64,000 bases of DNA. Source: Enterobacteriaceae bacterium 89 (GTDB taxonomy: Bacteria; Pseudomonadota; Gammaproteobacteria; Enterobacterales; Enterobacteriaceae). The translations under genes and the position numbers were made by a program. The stretch spans positions 248,001 through 312,000 of the forward strand of contig RQJH01000001.1 in NCBI GenBank assembly GCA_014156375.1, given 5' to 3'. Numbering within the stretch: position 1 is the stretch's first letter; each line of letters begins with the position of its first letter. Positions 37,461-45,756 of the stretch are shown here, in pieces. A model generated the notes under the pieces. The model saw nothing but the letters and a program-made list of their open reading frames with translations, did no database searches and was not told the DNA's origin.

Positions 37461-40400
37461 TTATTTCTTATGCTCGGCGATCGCTTCCTGCAGCATCTGC
37501 TGGAACATATCGATAAATACGGGGATTTTGTAAGGGGCAGACCAGCGCCCACCGATCGCGTTTTCCACTTTGTCGTGCAGGACGCGGGTCGCCTGCTCGA
37601 TGGTTTCTGCGTTCAGTACCTTGCCGACAATCGCCTGCTCAACCTCAGGCATCCGCTGCGGTTTGCTGAACAAAGCGCCATCCACCAGCCGACACAGGCG
37701 AACCACGCCATCCTCAATCAGGAACTGGCCGGTCAGGCTCTGGCGGGTGATGTTCAGCGCATTACGGCGCCCCAGCTGCAGATAGCGATTGATCAGCGGC
37801 TGCTTCATCGGCGACGGAAGAATGATTCTTGTCACCAGCTCATCGGGCTCAAGCACGGTACGATAGCCTCCGGTGACAAACTCGCTCACCGGCATCCGAC
37901 GCGCACCGCGCACGCTGCGCAGCTCGATTTCAGCGTCATAGATAATCAGCGGAGGCAGGGAGTCCGCACACGGCGCGGCATTGACGATGTTGCCGCCGAC
38001 GGTCGCGCGGTTACGCAGTTGGAGTGACCCCACGGTTTTACAGGCCGTCACCAGCAGCGGATAGCGCTGTTGGATCAGCGGATGTTTCACCAGGGCGGTA
38101 AAGCAGACGCCGGACCCGATTGAAATACCGCCATCCACATCGAAGATCTCTTTCAGCTCTGCCAGCCCGGAAATGTTGACCAACGGCACTTCACCTGACT
38201 GCATTCTTGCCTGCACCAGCACATCGGTTCCGCCGGCAATCGGCATGGCTCCTTTCTCTGCCATCAGAACCAGCGCCTGCTTCAGGCTCTGCGGCACACT
38301 CAGCGACAGGGAGTTCAGGCGATGAACCTGCTTCTTATCACCGGATTCCAGCATCTGTTCACTCTGGCGCTCCGGCTTTTTGAGGTTGTAGCCCAGGCGC
38401 ACCTGCTCAAGCGTCAACGGCAGCGTGCGGTTACGCCTGTCGATCGCAAAGCTGACCGCGTTGTTAAGCGCCGCCGCGCCCAGTTCCAGCACCGGCTCAC
38501 CGATCACTTTGGCTCCCATCGGACCCGCTTTGTCGTGGTTTTCTACCGCGATCACGTCGATATGCGGCATATCTTTGATCGTCGGCAGCAAATAGGTGTC
38601 GAAGTTCTCAGACTTCACCACGCCGTGATCGGTGTTGAAATCCTCCAGCATGCCGTAGCCAATCATCCCCTGCAGCACGCCGCCGTAGACCTGCCCGGTA
38701 AAGCCAACCGGGTTGATCACTTTGCCGACGTCATGCGTCGCCACAACGTTGTTTACCGTGACTTTGCCGGTACGCATATCCACCGCGACATCCGCAACCT
38801 GACAGCCATAAACCCAGGTGAAATACGGGCTGCCGCAGCCTTTTTCTTCATCCCAGTGAATATTTGGCGCAACGTGCCAGCCATACGCGGAAAGGTTCGC
38901 ACCGGTGGCTCGGGTTTTGTCGCACACTTCCTGGAAGCCGAGGCTCAGATCTGGCTGATAGCGATTGAATACCCGGCCGTTTTCCCAGGCCAGATCGTCA
39001 ATATCGTTGATTTTCAGCGTCTCTTTGACGGCGTCCGCCATGCGTTTTTTAATGGTATTGGCCGCACTGAGGATGGCCTGGCCGCCCATTAACGTGCCGC
39101 GCGAAGCCACCGTTGACCCGCCGTCAGCGATCATCGCCGTGTCGGGCTCGCTGAACATCACCCGCTCCAGAGGAATGCCGAACGCTTCTGCCGCCAGCAG
39201 CGACATGGTGGTTTGCAGGCCCTGACCGTTTTCAGAAACCGAGGTCGAAATATTGACGCTGGCGTCGGCGTTGACCTGAATCAGCGCCGAGGAGGCGTCC
39301 AGACCTTCTGCCCCCAGCGAACAGCCACGGTGGCTGAGCGCAAAACCAATGCCGTAGCGAATCGGGCCACCTTTGGCGTTGAGCTGCCGGTAGTGTTCGC
39401 GTTTCGCCTCGTATTCGGCTTTGATCAGCGACTTCTCCAGCACCTCCTGCGCAGAAACGGTATGTTCGCTGAACACCTGGCCCGCCATGCTGGTATCCCC
39501 CTGTTTGAGGATGTTGCGCAGACGCAGCTCAACCGGCGTGAGCCCCATCCCGGCGGCAACCTCGTCCATCAGCGATTCATTGGCGAAAATCACCTGCGGT
39601 GCACCGTAGCCGCGGTAGGCGGAAGTGTAGTTATTGTTGGTATACACCCCCACTAAATCGACGCGAACGTTAGGAATGTTGTAAGGACCCGCCGCTTGCA
39701 CGGAGCTACGCCACGTCACGAACACCGTCTGCCCGCAGTAGCTGCCACCGTCGGCAATGATGTCAATTTTGATCGCCTGTATGCGCGCATCGTCGTCGAG
39801 GCCGATCCGGTATTTCATCTTATAAGGGTGGCGCTTGTAGCTCTCACGCATCGACTGTTCGCGGTTATAGGAGATCTTGACCGGACGACCGGTAAGATGC
39901 ACCAGCAGCGCCGCGCGGCAGGAGACGTTATCGATAATGTCGTCCTTGCCGCCGAACGATCCGCCCAGAATGGAGCGCTTCACGTTCACCTTCGACTGAG
40001 GCAGATCGAGATATTTGGCGATCACTGCACGGGTGCGGTGTGCGTTCTGAATCGACCCCTCGATGGTCATAATCTGCTGATTATCATCAAGATAAGCGGT
40101 GATAGATTCCGGTTCGATATAGCCGTGCTCCTGAAACCCCACTTCGTACTCGCGTTCGAAAATATGGGTCGAGGCAGCAAAACCGGCATCAATATCCCCC
40201 TTCGCCGTGTGATGGCGATTGATGATATTGCTGCCGAGCTCGCTGTGGATCAGGCGCGCACCCGGCTTCAGGGCCTCTTCCGGCGAGGTAATCGGCTCCC
40301 ACGGGGTATAGGCGATTTTGATTTTATCCACCGCAATACAGGCGGCTTCGTAAGTCTCCGCCGCCACAACGGCCACCACGTCGCCCCGATAGGCGATTTC

Positions 40401-40673
40401 ATTCTCGATAATCGGCGGATGGTCAGGCACGATCGCCCCCAGTTTTCGCTGCCCCGGGATATCGTCCCAAGTGGCGATGCGAACAACGCCGGGAACGCTT
40501 TCCGCCTCTGACAGGTCGAGCGAATCAACGCGACCCGCGGCGATATCCACGTAGCGGCAGACGCCGTACAGCATATTATTCATTTTGATGTCATCGCCGT
40601 AGACGGCTTTACCCGTGACCTTGGCAAGACCATCCACACGGGGTACTTCAGTGCCAACAAGCAATGTATCCAT
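37461..40673 (-). CDS. xdhD: XdhD-like molybdenum hydroxylase, Mo subunit fused to FAD subunit
   Basis: One uninterrupted frame of 1070 residues. Residues 1 to about 780 form the molybdopterin subunit of the xanthine dehydrogenase family: the FGGKDD motif (about 240), AYRGYGAP (about 356), TGQVYGGVLQG (about 660) and the catalytic-glutamate segment GAKVIGEP (about 720). Residues about 783-1070 form the FAD subunit (GGTDVL at about 814 and TVGGNIVNAAPCAD at about 892), equivalent to the separate E. coli YgfM. Moco would be loaded by the XdhC-type chaperone and MocA. It would oxidise or reduce a purine (urate/xanthine level). ATG 40673 was chosen for its GGAG site; the frame is open 53 codons upstream through the sigma-54 promoter. 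Confidence 0.93.
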   Translation of the reverse strand: MDTLLVGTEVPRVDGLAKVTGKAVYGDDIKMNNMLYGVCRYVDIAAGRVDSLDLSEAESVPGVVRIATWDDIPGQRKLGAIVPDHPPIIENEIAYRGDVVAVVAAETYEAACIAVDKIKIAYTPWEPITSPEEALKPGARLIHSELGSNIINRHHTAKGDIDAGFAASTHIFEREYEVGFQEHGYIEPESITAYLDDNQQIMTIEGSIQNAHRTRAVIAKYLDLPQSKVNVKRSILGGSFGGKDDIIDNVSCRAALLVHLTGRPVKISYNREQSMRESYKRHPYKMKYRIGLDDDARIQAIKIDIIADGGSYCGQTVFVTWRSSVQAAGPYNIPNVRVDLVGVYTNNNYTSAYRGYGAPQVIFANESLMDEVAAGMGLTPVELRLRNILKQGDTSMAGQVFSEHTVSAQEVLEKSLIKAEYEAKREHYRQLNAKGGPIRYGIGFALSHRGCSLGAEGLDASSALIQVNADASVNISTSVSENGQGLQTTMSLLAAEAFGIPLERVMFSEPDTAMIADGGSTVASRGTLMGGQAILSAANTIKKRMADAVKETLKINDIDDLAWENGRVFNRYQPDLSLGFQEVCDKTRATGANLSAYGWHVAPNIHWDEEKGCGSPYFTWVYGCQVADVAVDMRTGKVTVNNVVATHDVGKVINPVGFTGQVYGGVLQGMIGYGMLEDFNTDHGVVKSENFDTYLLPTIKDMPHIDVIAVENHDKAGPMGAKVIGEPVLELGAAALNNAVSFAIDRRNRTLPLTLEQVRLGYNLKKPERQSEQMLESGDKKQVHRLNSLSLSVPQSLKQALVLMAEKGAMPIAGGTDVLVQARMQSGEVPLVNISGLAELKEIFDVDGGISIGSGVCFTALVKHPLIQQRYPLLVTACKTVGSLQLRNRATVGGNIVNAAPCADSLPPLIIYDAEIELRSVRGARRMPVSEFVTGGYRTVLEPDELVTRIILPSPMKQPLINRYLQLGRRNALNITRQSLTGQFLIEDGVVRLCRLVDGALFSKPQRMPEVEQAIVGKVLNAETIEQATRVLHDKVENAIGGRWSAPYKIPVFIDMFQQMLQEAIAEHKK

Positions 40674-40712
40674 GTATTCCGTCTCCACTGACAAAGAAAG
40701 ATGCCTGAGCGA

Positions 40713-40728
40713 AGCAATGGATATGCCA
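40713..40728 (-). promoter_or_regulatory. Sigma-54 promoter of xdhD
   Basis: Minus strand TGGCATATCCATTGCT: the -24 GG and -12 TTGCT are intact (GG-N10-GC), with two mismatches to TGGCACG-N4-TTGCW. The expected start site near 40702 gives a 29-nt leader to the xdhD ATG. Confidence 0.8.
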
Positions 40729-40845
40729 TCTCTCCGAATGGCGGGATTTGGCATTGAGTTATGTGAAGTGAATTCAGAAAAAAGGACCGCTGCGGGCAAA
40801 TCAGCGCTGAGGCCCGCCGCTCTCATTATCAAAAAGAGAGAATAT

Positions 40846-40860
40846 TTATCACTCTGATAA
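40846..40860. promoter_or_regulatory. Palindrome TTATCA-CTC-TGATAA upstream of xdhD
   Basis: TTATCACTCTGATAA, a perfect 6-bp dyad, lies about 118 bp upstream of the xdhD -24 element. It shares TATCA-N3-TGATA with the ygeW upstream palindrome (19496-19508). It is a candidate activator-binding site. Confidence 0.4.
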
Positions 40861-40894
40861 ATTCGCCCCCCATCGTTGCGGGGAGTGTGAAACC

Positions 40895-40916
40895 ACTTGT
40901 GATCTCAATCACATAT
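40895..40916 (+). promoter_or_regulatory. CRP-cAMP site upstream of btsT
   Basis: TGTGATCTCAATCACA (40898-40913) is a perfect TGTGA-N6-TCACA. It is about 195 bp upstream of btsT, whose E. coli homologue yjiY is CRP-dependent. It also lies upstream of the divergent xdhD. Confidence 0.85.
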
Positions 40917-40941
40917 TACCGTTCCAGACATCGGGACCCGA

Positions 40942-40989
40942 ACCGCTAACGGCCATAAAAGACCGCTTAATTGCCCATACAACCACTCA
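40942..40989 (+). promoter_or_regulatory. Three BtsR (YehT)-type direct repeats upstream of btsT
   Basis: ACCGCTAA (40942-40949), ACCGCTTA (40962-40969) and ACCACTCA (40982-40989) lie in direct orientation at an exact 20-bp pitch. They resemble the ACC(G/A)CT(C/T)A motif described for the BtsR/YehT response regulator at the E. coli yjiY promoter, for which two copies are reported. Confidence 0.7.
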
Positions 40990-41108
40990 CCTCTTTTCCC
41001 CCTTCTGCGCGCGCGAAGCTCTGGCACGATAGCCGCAGCATTCGTGCTCAATACCTCCCATAAACCAACTCAAAAACAACGTAAACCTTACAAAACAGGT
41101 TTTTAACT

Positions 41109-43262
41109 ATGGATATGAAAAAACTCCTCAAGCATATTCCCTGGGTGATCATTGGCATCATCGGGGCATTCTGCCTGTCGGTAGTGGCCTTACGCCGCGG
41201 GGAACACGTCAGTGCTCTGTGGATCGTGGTCGCGTCCGTGTCGGTCTATCTGGTGGCTTATCGCTACTACAGCCTCTATATCGCCCAGAAAGTGATGAAG
41301 CTCGACGCCACCCGCGCCACGCCTGCAGTCATCAACAACGATGGCCTGAACTATGTGCCAACCAACCGCTACGTGCTGTTTGGTCACCACTTCGCGGCTA
41401 TCGCAGGCGCAGGCCCGCTGGTTGGCCCGGTGCTGGCCGCCCAGATGGGCTACCTGCCTGGCACGCTGTGGCTGCTGGCTGGCGTCGTCCTTGCTGGTGC
41501 GGTGCAGGACTTTATGGTGCTGTTTATCTCCTCGCGCCGTAACGGTTCGTCGCTGGGCGAAATGGTGAAAGAAGAGATGGGCCGCGTGCCTGGCTCCATC
41601 GCGCTGTTTGGCTGCTTCCTGATCATGATCATCATCCTCGCGGTACTAGCGCTGATCGTGGTGAAAGCACTGGCCGAAAGCCCGTGGGGCGTGTTTACCG
41701 TCTGCTCAACGGTGCCGATTGCCCTGTTTATGGGTATCTACATGCGCTTCCTGCGTCCGGGACGCGTGGGTGAAGTGTCGGTGATTGGGATTGTACTGCT
41801 GGTTGCCTCCATCTGGTTCGGCGGCGTAATTGCCCACGACCCGTACTGGGGCCCGGCGCTGACCTTCAAAGACACCACCATCACCTTCGCGCTGATTGGC
41901 TACGCGTTTATTTCCGCACTGCTGCCGGTGTGGCTGATTCTGGCTCCGCGTGACTACCTCGCCACCTTCCTGAAGATTGGCGTGATTGTCGGCCTGGCGC
42001 TCGGTATCGTGATCCTCAACCCTGAGCTGAAAATGCCAGCCGTGACCCAGTACATCGACGGGACTGGCCCGCTGTGGAAAGGCGCGATGTTCCCGTTCCT
42101 GTTCATCACCATCGCCTGCGGCGCGGTGTCTGGCTTCCACGCGCTGATCTCCTCCGGCACCACGCCGAAGCTGCTGGCCTGTGAGACCGACGCCCGTCTG
42201 ATCGGCTATGGCGCAATGCTGATGGAGTCTTTCGTCGCCATCATGGCGCTGGTGGCAGCGTCCATCATCGAACCGGGTCTGTACTTTGCCATGAACACCC
42301 CGCCTGCGGGCCTTGGCATCACCATGCCGAACCTGCATGAAATGGGCGGTGAGAACGCAGCGCTGATCATGGCGCAGCTGAAGGACGCGAGCGTGCACGC
42401 GGCGGCAACCGTCAGCTCCTGGGGCTTCGTGATTACCCCTGAGCAGATCATGCAGACCGCGAAAGACATTGGCGAGCCATCCGTGCTGAACCGCGCAGGT
42501 GGTGCACCGACGCTGGCTGTCGGTATCGCTCACGTGTTCCACAAAGTGCTGCCGATGGCGGACATGGGCTTCTGGTACCACTTCGGTATTCTGTTCGAAG
42601 CGCTGTTCATCCTGACTGCGCTGGATGCGGGTACCCGTGCGGGCCGCTTCATGCTGCAGGATCTGCTCGGTAACTTCGTCCCGTTCCTCAAGAAAACCGA
42701 CTCTCTGGTGGCGGGTATTCTTGGTACCGCTGGCTGCGTGGGCCTGTGGGGCTACCTGCTGTATCAGGGTGTGGTCGACCCGCTGGGCGGCGTGAAGAGC
42801 CTGTGGCCGCTGTTCGGCATCTCTAACCAGATGCTGGCCGCCGTGGCGCTGGTGCTCGGTACCGTGGTGCTGGTGAAGATGAAGCGCACCAAATACATCT
42901 GGGTAACGGTTATCCCAGCGCTGTGGCTGTTGCTGTGCACCACCTGGGCACTCGGTCTGAAGCTGTTCAGCACCAACCCGCAGCTGGAAGGCTTCTTCTT
43001 TATGGCTAACCAGTACAAAGAGAAGATTGCCGCCGGTAGCGCGGACCTTACCGCGCAGCAGATTGCCAACATGAACCATATCGTGGTGAACAACTACACC
43101 AACGCAGGCCTGAGTATTCTGTTCCTGGTGGTGGTGTACAGCATCATCTTCTACGGTATTAAAACCTGGATGAAGGCTCGTCACATCGACGCTCGCACCG
43201 ATAAAGAGACGCCGTATGTTCCTGTGCCAGAAGGCGGCGTGAAGACTTCTTCGCATCACTAA
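41109..43262 (+). CDS. btsT: BtsT (YjiY), pyruvate/H+ symporter
   Basis: An inner-membrane transporter of the CstA family, 717 residues with about 16-18 hydrophobic segments and a nearly E. coli-identical core (PTNRYVLFGHHFAAIAGAGP at about 81-100). It takes up pyruvate with protons. In E. coli its gene is induced by the BtsS-BtsR two-component system; matching repeats and a CRP site are present upstream. It is divergent from xdhD here, whereas in E. coli it is divergent from tsr. It is followed by yjiX, the usual companion gene. Confidence 0.97.
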   Translation: MDMKKLLKHIPWVIIGIIGAFCLSVVALRRGEHVSALWIVVASVSVYLVAYRYYSLYIAQKVMKLDATRATPAVINNDGLNYVPTNRYVLFGHHFAAIAGAGPLVGPVLAAQMGYLPGTLWLLAGVVLAGAVQDFMVLFISSRRNGSSLGEMVKEEMGRVPGSIALFGCFLIMIIILAVLALIVVKALAESPWGVFTVCSTVPIALFMGIYMRFLRPGRVGEVSVIGIVLLVASIWFGGVIAHDPYWGPALTFKDTTITFALIGYAFISALLPVWLILAPRDYLATFLKIGVIVGLALGIVILNPELKMPAVTQYIDGTGPLWKGAMFPFLFITIACGAVSGFHALISSGTTPKLLACETDARLIGYGAMLMESFVAIMALVAASIIEPGLYFAMNTPPAGLGITMPNLHEMGGENAALIMAQLKDASVHAAATVSSWGFVITPEQIMQTAKDIGEPSVLNRAGGAPTLAVGIAHVFHKVLPMADMGFWYHFGILFEALFILTALDAGTRAGRFMLQDLLGNFVPFLKKTDSLVAGILGTAGCVGLWGYLLYQGVVDPLGGVKSLWPLFGISNQMLAAVALVLGTVVLVKMKRTKYIWVTVIPALWLLLCTTWALGLKLFSTNPQLEGFFFMANQYKEKIAAGSADLTAQQIANMNHIVVNNYTNAGLSILFLVVVYSIIFYGIKTWMKARHIDARTDKETPYVPVPEGGVKTSSHH

Positions 43263-43271
43263 TCGCTAATA

Positions 43272-43366
43272 CCCCTCACCCTAACCCTCTCCCCAAAGGG
43301 GAGAGGGAACTGCACAGAGCAGGCTTTTCTCCCTCGCCCCTTTAGGGAGAGGGCCGGGGTGAGGGG
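43272..43366. repeat. Compound palindromic repeat between btsT and yjiX
   Basis: Outer arms CCCCTCACC (43272-43280) and GGTGAGGGG (43358-43366) enclose two inner hairpins: CCCTCTCCCC-AAA-GGGGAGAGGG, and CCCTCGCCCC-TTTA with GGGAGAGGG. The whole 95-bp unit can fold as a cloverleaf. It looks like a dispersed intergenic repeat rather than a terminator. Confidence 0.7.
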
Positions 43367-43392
43367 ATTTTTCATCATTTCTGGACGGCAAA

Positions 43393-43596
43393 ATGTTTGG
43401 TAACTTAGGCGAAGCCAAAAAATATCTCGGTCAGGCGGCGAAGATGCTGATTGGCATTCCGGACTACGACAACTACGTCGAGCACATGAAAACCAACCAT
43501 CCGGACAAGCCGTACATGACCTACAACGAATTCTTCCGCGAGCGCCAGGAAGCACGCTACGGCGGCGGTGGAGAAGGCGGCATCCGCTGTTGCTAA
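43393..43596 (+). CDS. yjiX: YjiX, YbdD/YjiX-family small protein
   Basis: A 67-residue cytoplasmic protein of the YbdD/YjiX family, which accompanies CstA/BtsT transporters in many proteobacteria. The conserved core [13 protein letters not shown] and the acidic/aromatic [18 protein letters not shown] segment are present, ending in CC. The molecular function is unknown; an accessory role in pyruvate uptake is suggested by its constant neighbour. Confidence 0.95.
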   Translation: MFGNLGEAKKYLGQAAKMLIGIPDYDNYVEHMKTNHPDKPYMTYNEFFRERQEARYGGGGEGGIRCC

Positions 43597-43606
43597 AGGA
43601 GAACCC

Positions 43607-44563
43607 ATGACCCCGATTGCAGTGACCCTACTCACCGGTTTTCTTGGTGCCGGTAAAACCACCCTCCTGCGCCACATTCTCAACGAAGACCACGGTTTCA
43701 AAATCGCCGTCATCGAGAACGAATTCGGCGAAGTTTCCGTTGACGATCAGCTAATTGGCGATCGCGCCACACAGATTAAAACGCTGACCAACGGCTGCAT
43801 CTGCTGCAGTCGCTCCAACGAGCTGGAAGACGCGCTGCTGGATCTGCTCGACAGTCTCGATCGCGGCGAAATTCAGTTCGACCGCCTGATCATCGAATGC
43901 ACCGGCATGGCCGATCCGGGTCCGATCGTTCAGACCTTTTTCTCCCACGAAATTCTCTGCCAACGCTATATGCTCGATGGAGTGATTGCATTGGTGGATG
44001 CCGTTCACGCCGACGAGCAGATGAACCAGTTCACGCTGGCGCAATCTCAGGTGGGCTACGCGGACCGCATCCTGCTGACCAAAACCGATGCGGCGGGCGA
44101 CACCGAAAAGCTGCGTGAACGTCTGGCGCGCATCAACGCCCGCGCCCCGATTTATACGGTGACCCACGGCGATATCGACCTGGCTCTGCTGTTTAACACC
44201 AACGGTTTTATGCTCGAAGAAAACGTTGTGCAGCCGAAACCGCGCTTCCACTTTATGGCGGACAAACAAAACGACATTTCGTCGATTGTGGTCCAGCTTG
44301 ATTACCCGGTGGATATCAGCGACGTGTCGCGGGTGATGGAAAACCTGCTGCTGTCGTTTGCCGACAAACTGCTGCGTTACAAAGGCATGCTGTGGATCGA
44401 CGGCGAGCCCAACCGCCTGCTGTTCCAGGGCGTCCAGCGCCTCTACAGCGCCGACTGGGACCGCCCGTGGGGCGACGAAGCACCGCACAGCACTTTGGTG
44501 TTTATCGGGGTTGAGCTGCCCGAGGATGAGATTCGCGGGGCTTTTGCTGGGTTGAGGAAGTAA
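43607..44563 (+). CDS. yjiA: YjiA, G3E/COG0523 P-loop GTPase
   Basis: A metal-binding GTPase of the COG0523 family, 318 residues as in E. coli. The P-loop is GFLGAGKTT (10-18), the metal-binding CxCC is in NGCICCSRSNE (about 62-72), the switch segment is ENEFGEVSVDD (about 37-47) and the guanine-specificity motif TKTD is at about 153-156. It is proposed to handle zinc, cobalt or nickel, or to insert metal. The start has a perfect AAAGGAG site; it is in an operon with yjiX. Confidence 0.95.
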   Translation: MTPIAVTLLTGFLGAGKTTLLRHILNEDHGFKIAVIENEFGEVSVDDQLIGDRATQIKTLTNGCICCSRSNELEDALLDLLDSLDRGEIQFDRLIIECTGMADPGPIVQTFFSHEILCQRYMLDGVIALVDAVHADEQMNQFTLAQSQVGYADRILLTKTDAAGDTEKLRERLARINARAPIYTVTHGDIDLALLFNTNGFMLEENVVQPKPRFHFMADKQNDISSIVVQLDYPVDISDVSRVMENLLLSFADKLLRYKGMLWIDGEPNRLLFQGVQRLYSADWDRPWGDEAPHSTLVFIGVELPEDEIRGAFAGLRK

Positions 44564-44592
44564 TGTTTATCTGACGTAATCAGGCAATACAC

Positions 44593-44624
44593 GTAGGCCC
44601 GGTAAGCCAGCGGCGACACCGGGC
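44593..44624. repeat. Single REP-like element downstream of yjiA
   Basis: GTAGGCCCGGTAAGC-N-GCGACACCGGGC is a REP-type imperfect palindrome 30 bp after the yjiA stop. Confidence 0.7.
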
Positions 44625-44640
44625 AATATGGGATATAGAT

Positions 44641-44820
44641 TCCACCATTGCCCAGGTGAACCTCATCACAAATCAACACCCCAAAATCCCCCATCCAAAC
44701 CACCAGCCGCCCCTCTCCTCTCCGTAACCCATTGAAATCCATACCCAGCCAAATCCTGCACACCAATCAATTCGAAAACCCTATCAATAACCCGCAATAA
44801 CCAATTGGATACCCAATCTT
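44641..44820 (+). promoter_or_regulatory. C-rich, G-poor stretch (possible rut site)
   Basis: By hand count these 180 bases hold about 73 C and 14 G on the plus strand, with many CCA/CCC runs and no hairpin. This is the composition of Rho-utilisation sites. It could end the btsT-yjiXA transcript or act in the xapA leader. No gene is visible in the 313-bp gap. Confidence 0.45.
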
Positions 44821-44876
44821 CCGCTCCGCACAATCCTCGTAAACCTACGACGTTATGAACGCATTCAGGAGCAGCT

Positions 44877-45710
44877 ATGTCCCACTCAATCATCAACGAT
44901 ACCCCTTACGAAGCCGTTGAAATCCTTCACGCGGCGAAGCCCGGCTTCAAGCCACGCATCGCTTTTATTCTCGGCTCCGGGCTTGGGGTACTGGCTGACA
45001 AGCTCGATAACAAAACGGTTATCTCTTATGAAAAGCTGCCGGGCTTTCCCGTCAGCACGGTGATTGGCCACGCGGGCGAAGTGGTGATGGGTTCGCTGCA
45101 CGGCGTGGACATCATCTGCATGAAGGGGCGCGGGCATTTTTATGAGGGCGTAGGGATGGGCATCATGACCCACGCGGTGCGCACCTTTAAGCTGCTCGGG
45201 TGTGAATTCCTGTTCTGCACCAACGCTGCGGGCTCGCTGAATCCGAACATTCCGGCGGGCAGTCTGGTAGCGCTAAACGACCACATCAACACCATGCCGT
45301 CCACGCCGCTGGTTGGGCCGAACGACGACCGCTTTGGTCCGCGCTTCTTTAGCCTTGCCAACGCTTATGACAAAGATCTGCGCGAGCAACTGCACCACAC
45401 CGCGCGTGATTTGGGTCTGAATCTGCATGAAGGCGTATTTGTCTCGTATCCGGGGCCGAACTTCGAAACGGCGGCGGAAATCCGCATGATGCAGCAGATC
45501 GGCGGCGACGTGGTGGGCATGTCGGTCGTGCCGGAAGTGATTGTCGCGCGCCACTGCGGCCTGAAAGTGCTGGCGGTTTCGGCCATCACCAATATGGCGG
45601 AAGGCCTGAGCGACGTGGAGCTTTCCCACGAGCAGACGCTGAAGTGCGCCGCAATGGTCACCGACGACTTTATCCGCCTGATAAGCCAGTTCGTGAAGAA
45701 CTGTCGCTAA
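44877..45710 (+). CDS. xapA: XapA, xanthosine/purine nucleoside phosphorylase II
   Basis: Splits xanthosine (also inosine, guanosine) with phosphate to the free base and ribose-1-phosphate. It is 277 residues, as in E. coli XapA. Family motifs: FILGSGLG (phosphate loop, about 30-37), PGFPVSTVIGHAGE, MKGRGHFYEG, FCTNAAGS (about 113-120), YPGPNFETAAEIRM and GMSVVPEV (about 216-223). In a genome with a xanthine/urate pathway it can feed xanthine into the island at 17-41 kb. It is followed by an MFS transporter and a LysR regulator, as xapB/xapR follow xapA in E. coli, but these two are not orthologous in sequence to XapB. Confidence 0.92.
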   Translation: MSHSIINDTPYEAVEILHAAKPGFKPRIAFILGSGLGVLADKLDNKTVISYEKLPGFPVSTVIGHAGEVVMGSLHGVDIICMKGRGHFYEGVGMGIMTHAVRTFKLLGCEFLFCTNAAGSLNPNIPAGSLVALNDHINTMPSTPLVGPNDDRFGPRFFSLANAYDKDLREQLHHTARDLGLNLHEGVFVSYPGPNFETAAEIRMMQQIGGDVVGMSVVPEVIVARHCGLKVLAVSAITNMAEGLSDVELSHEQTLKCAAMVTDDFIRLISQFVKNCR

Positions 45711-45756
45711 TTTCCCGTCCAGCGGCGGGTCGGACGGCCCGCCAGGAGAAACGCAG

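Noticed and set aside
41706-43259. 517-codon minus-strand open frame opposite btsT
   Set aside because: A shadow of btsT, very His/Gln/Arg-rich as expected for the complement of membrane-protein codons, with no family resemblance.
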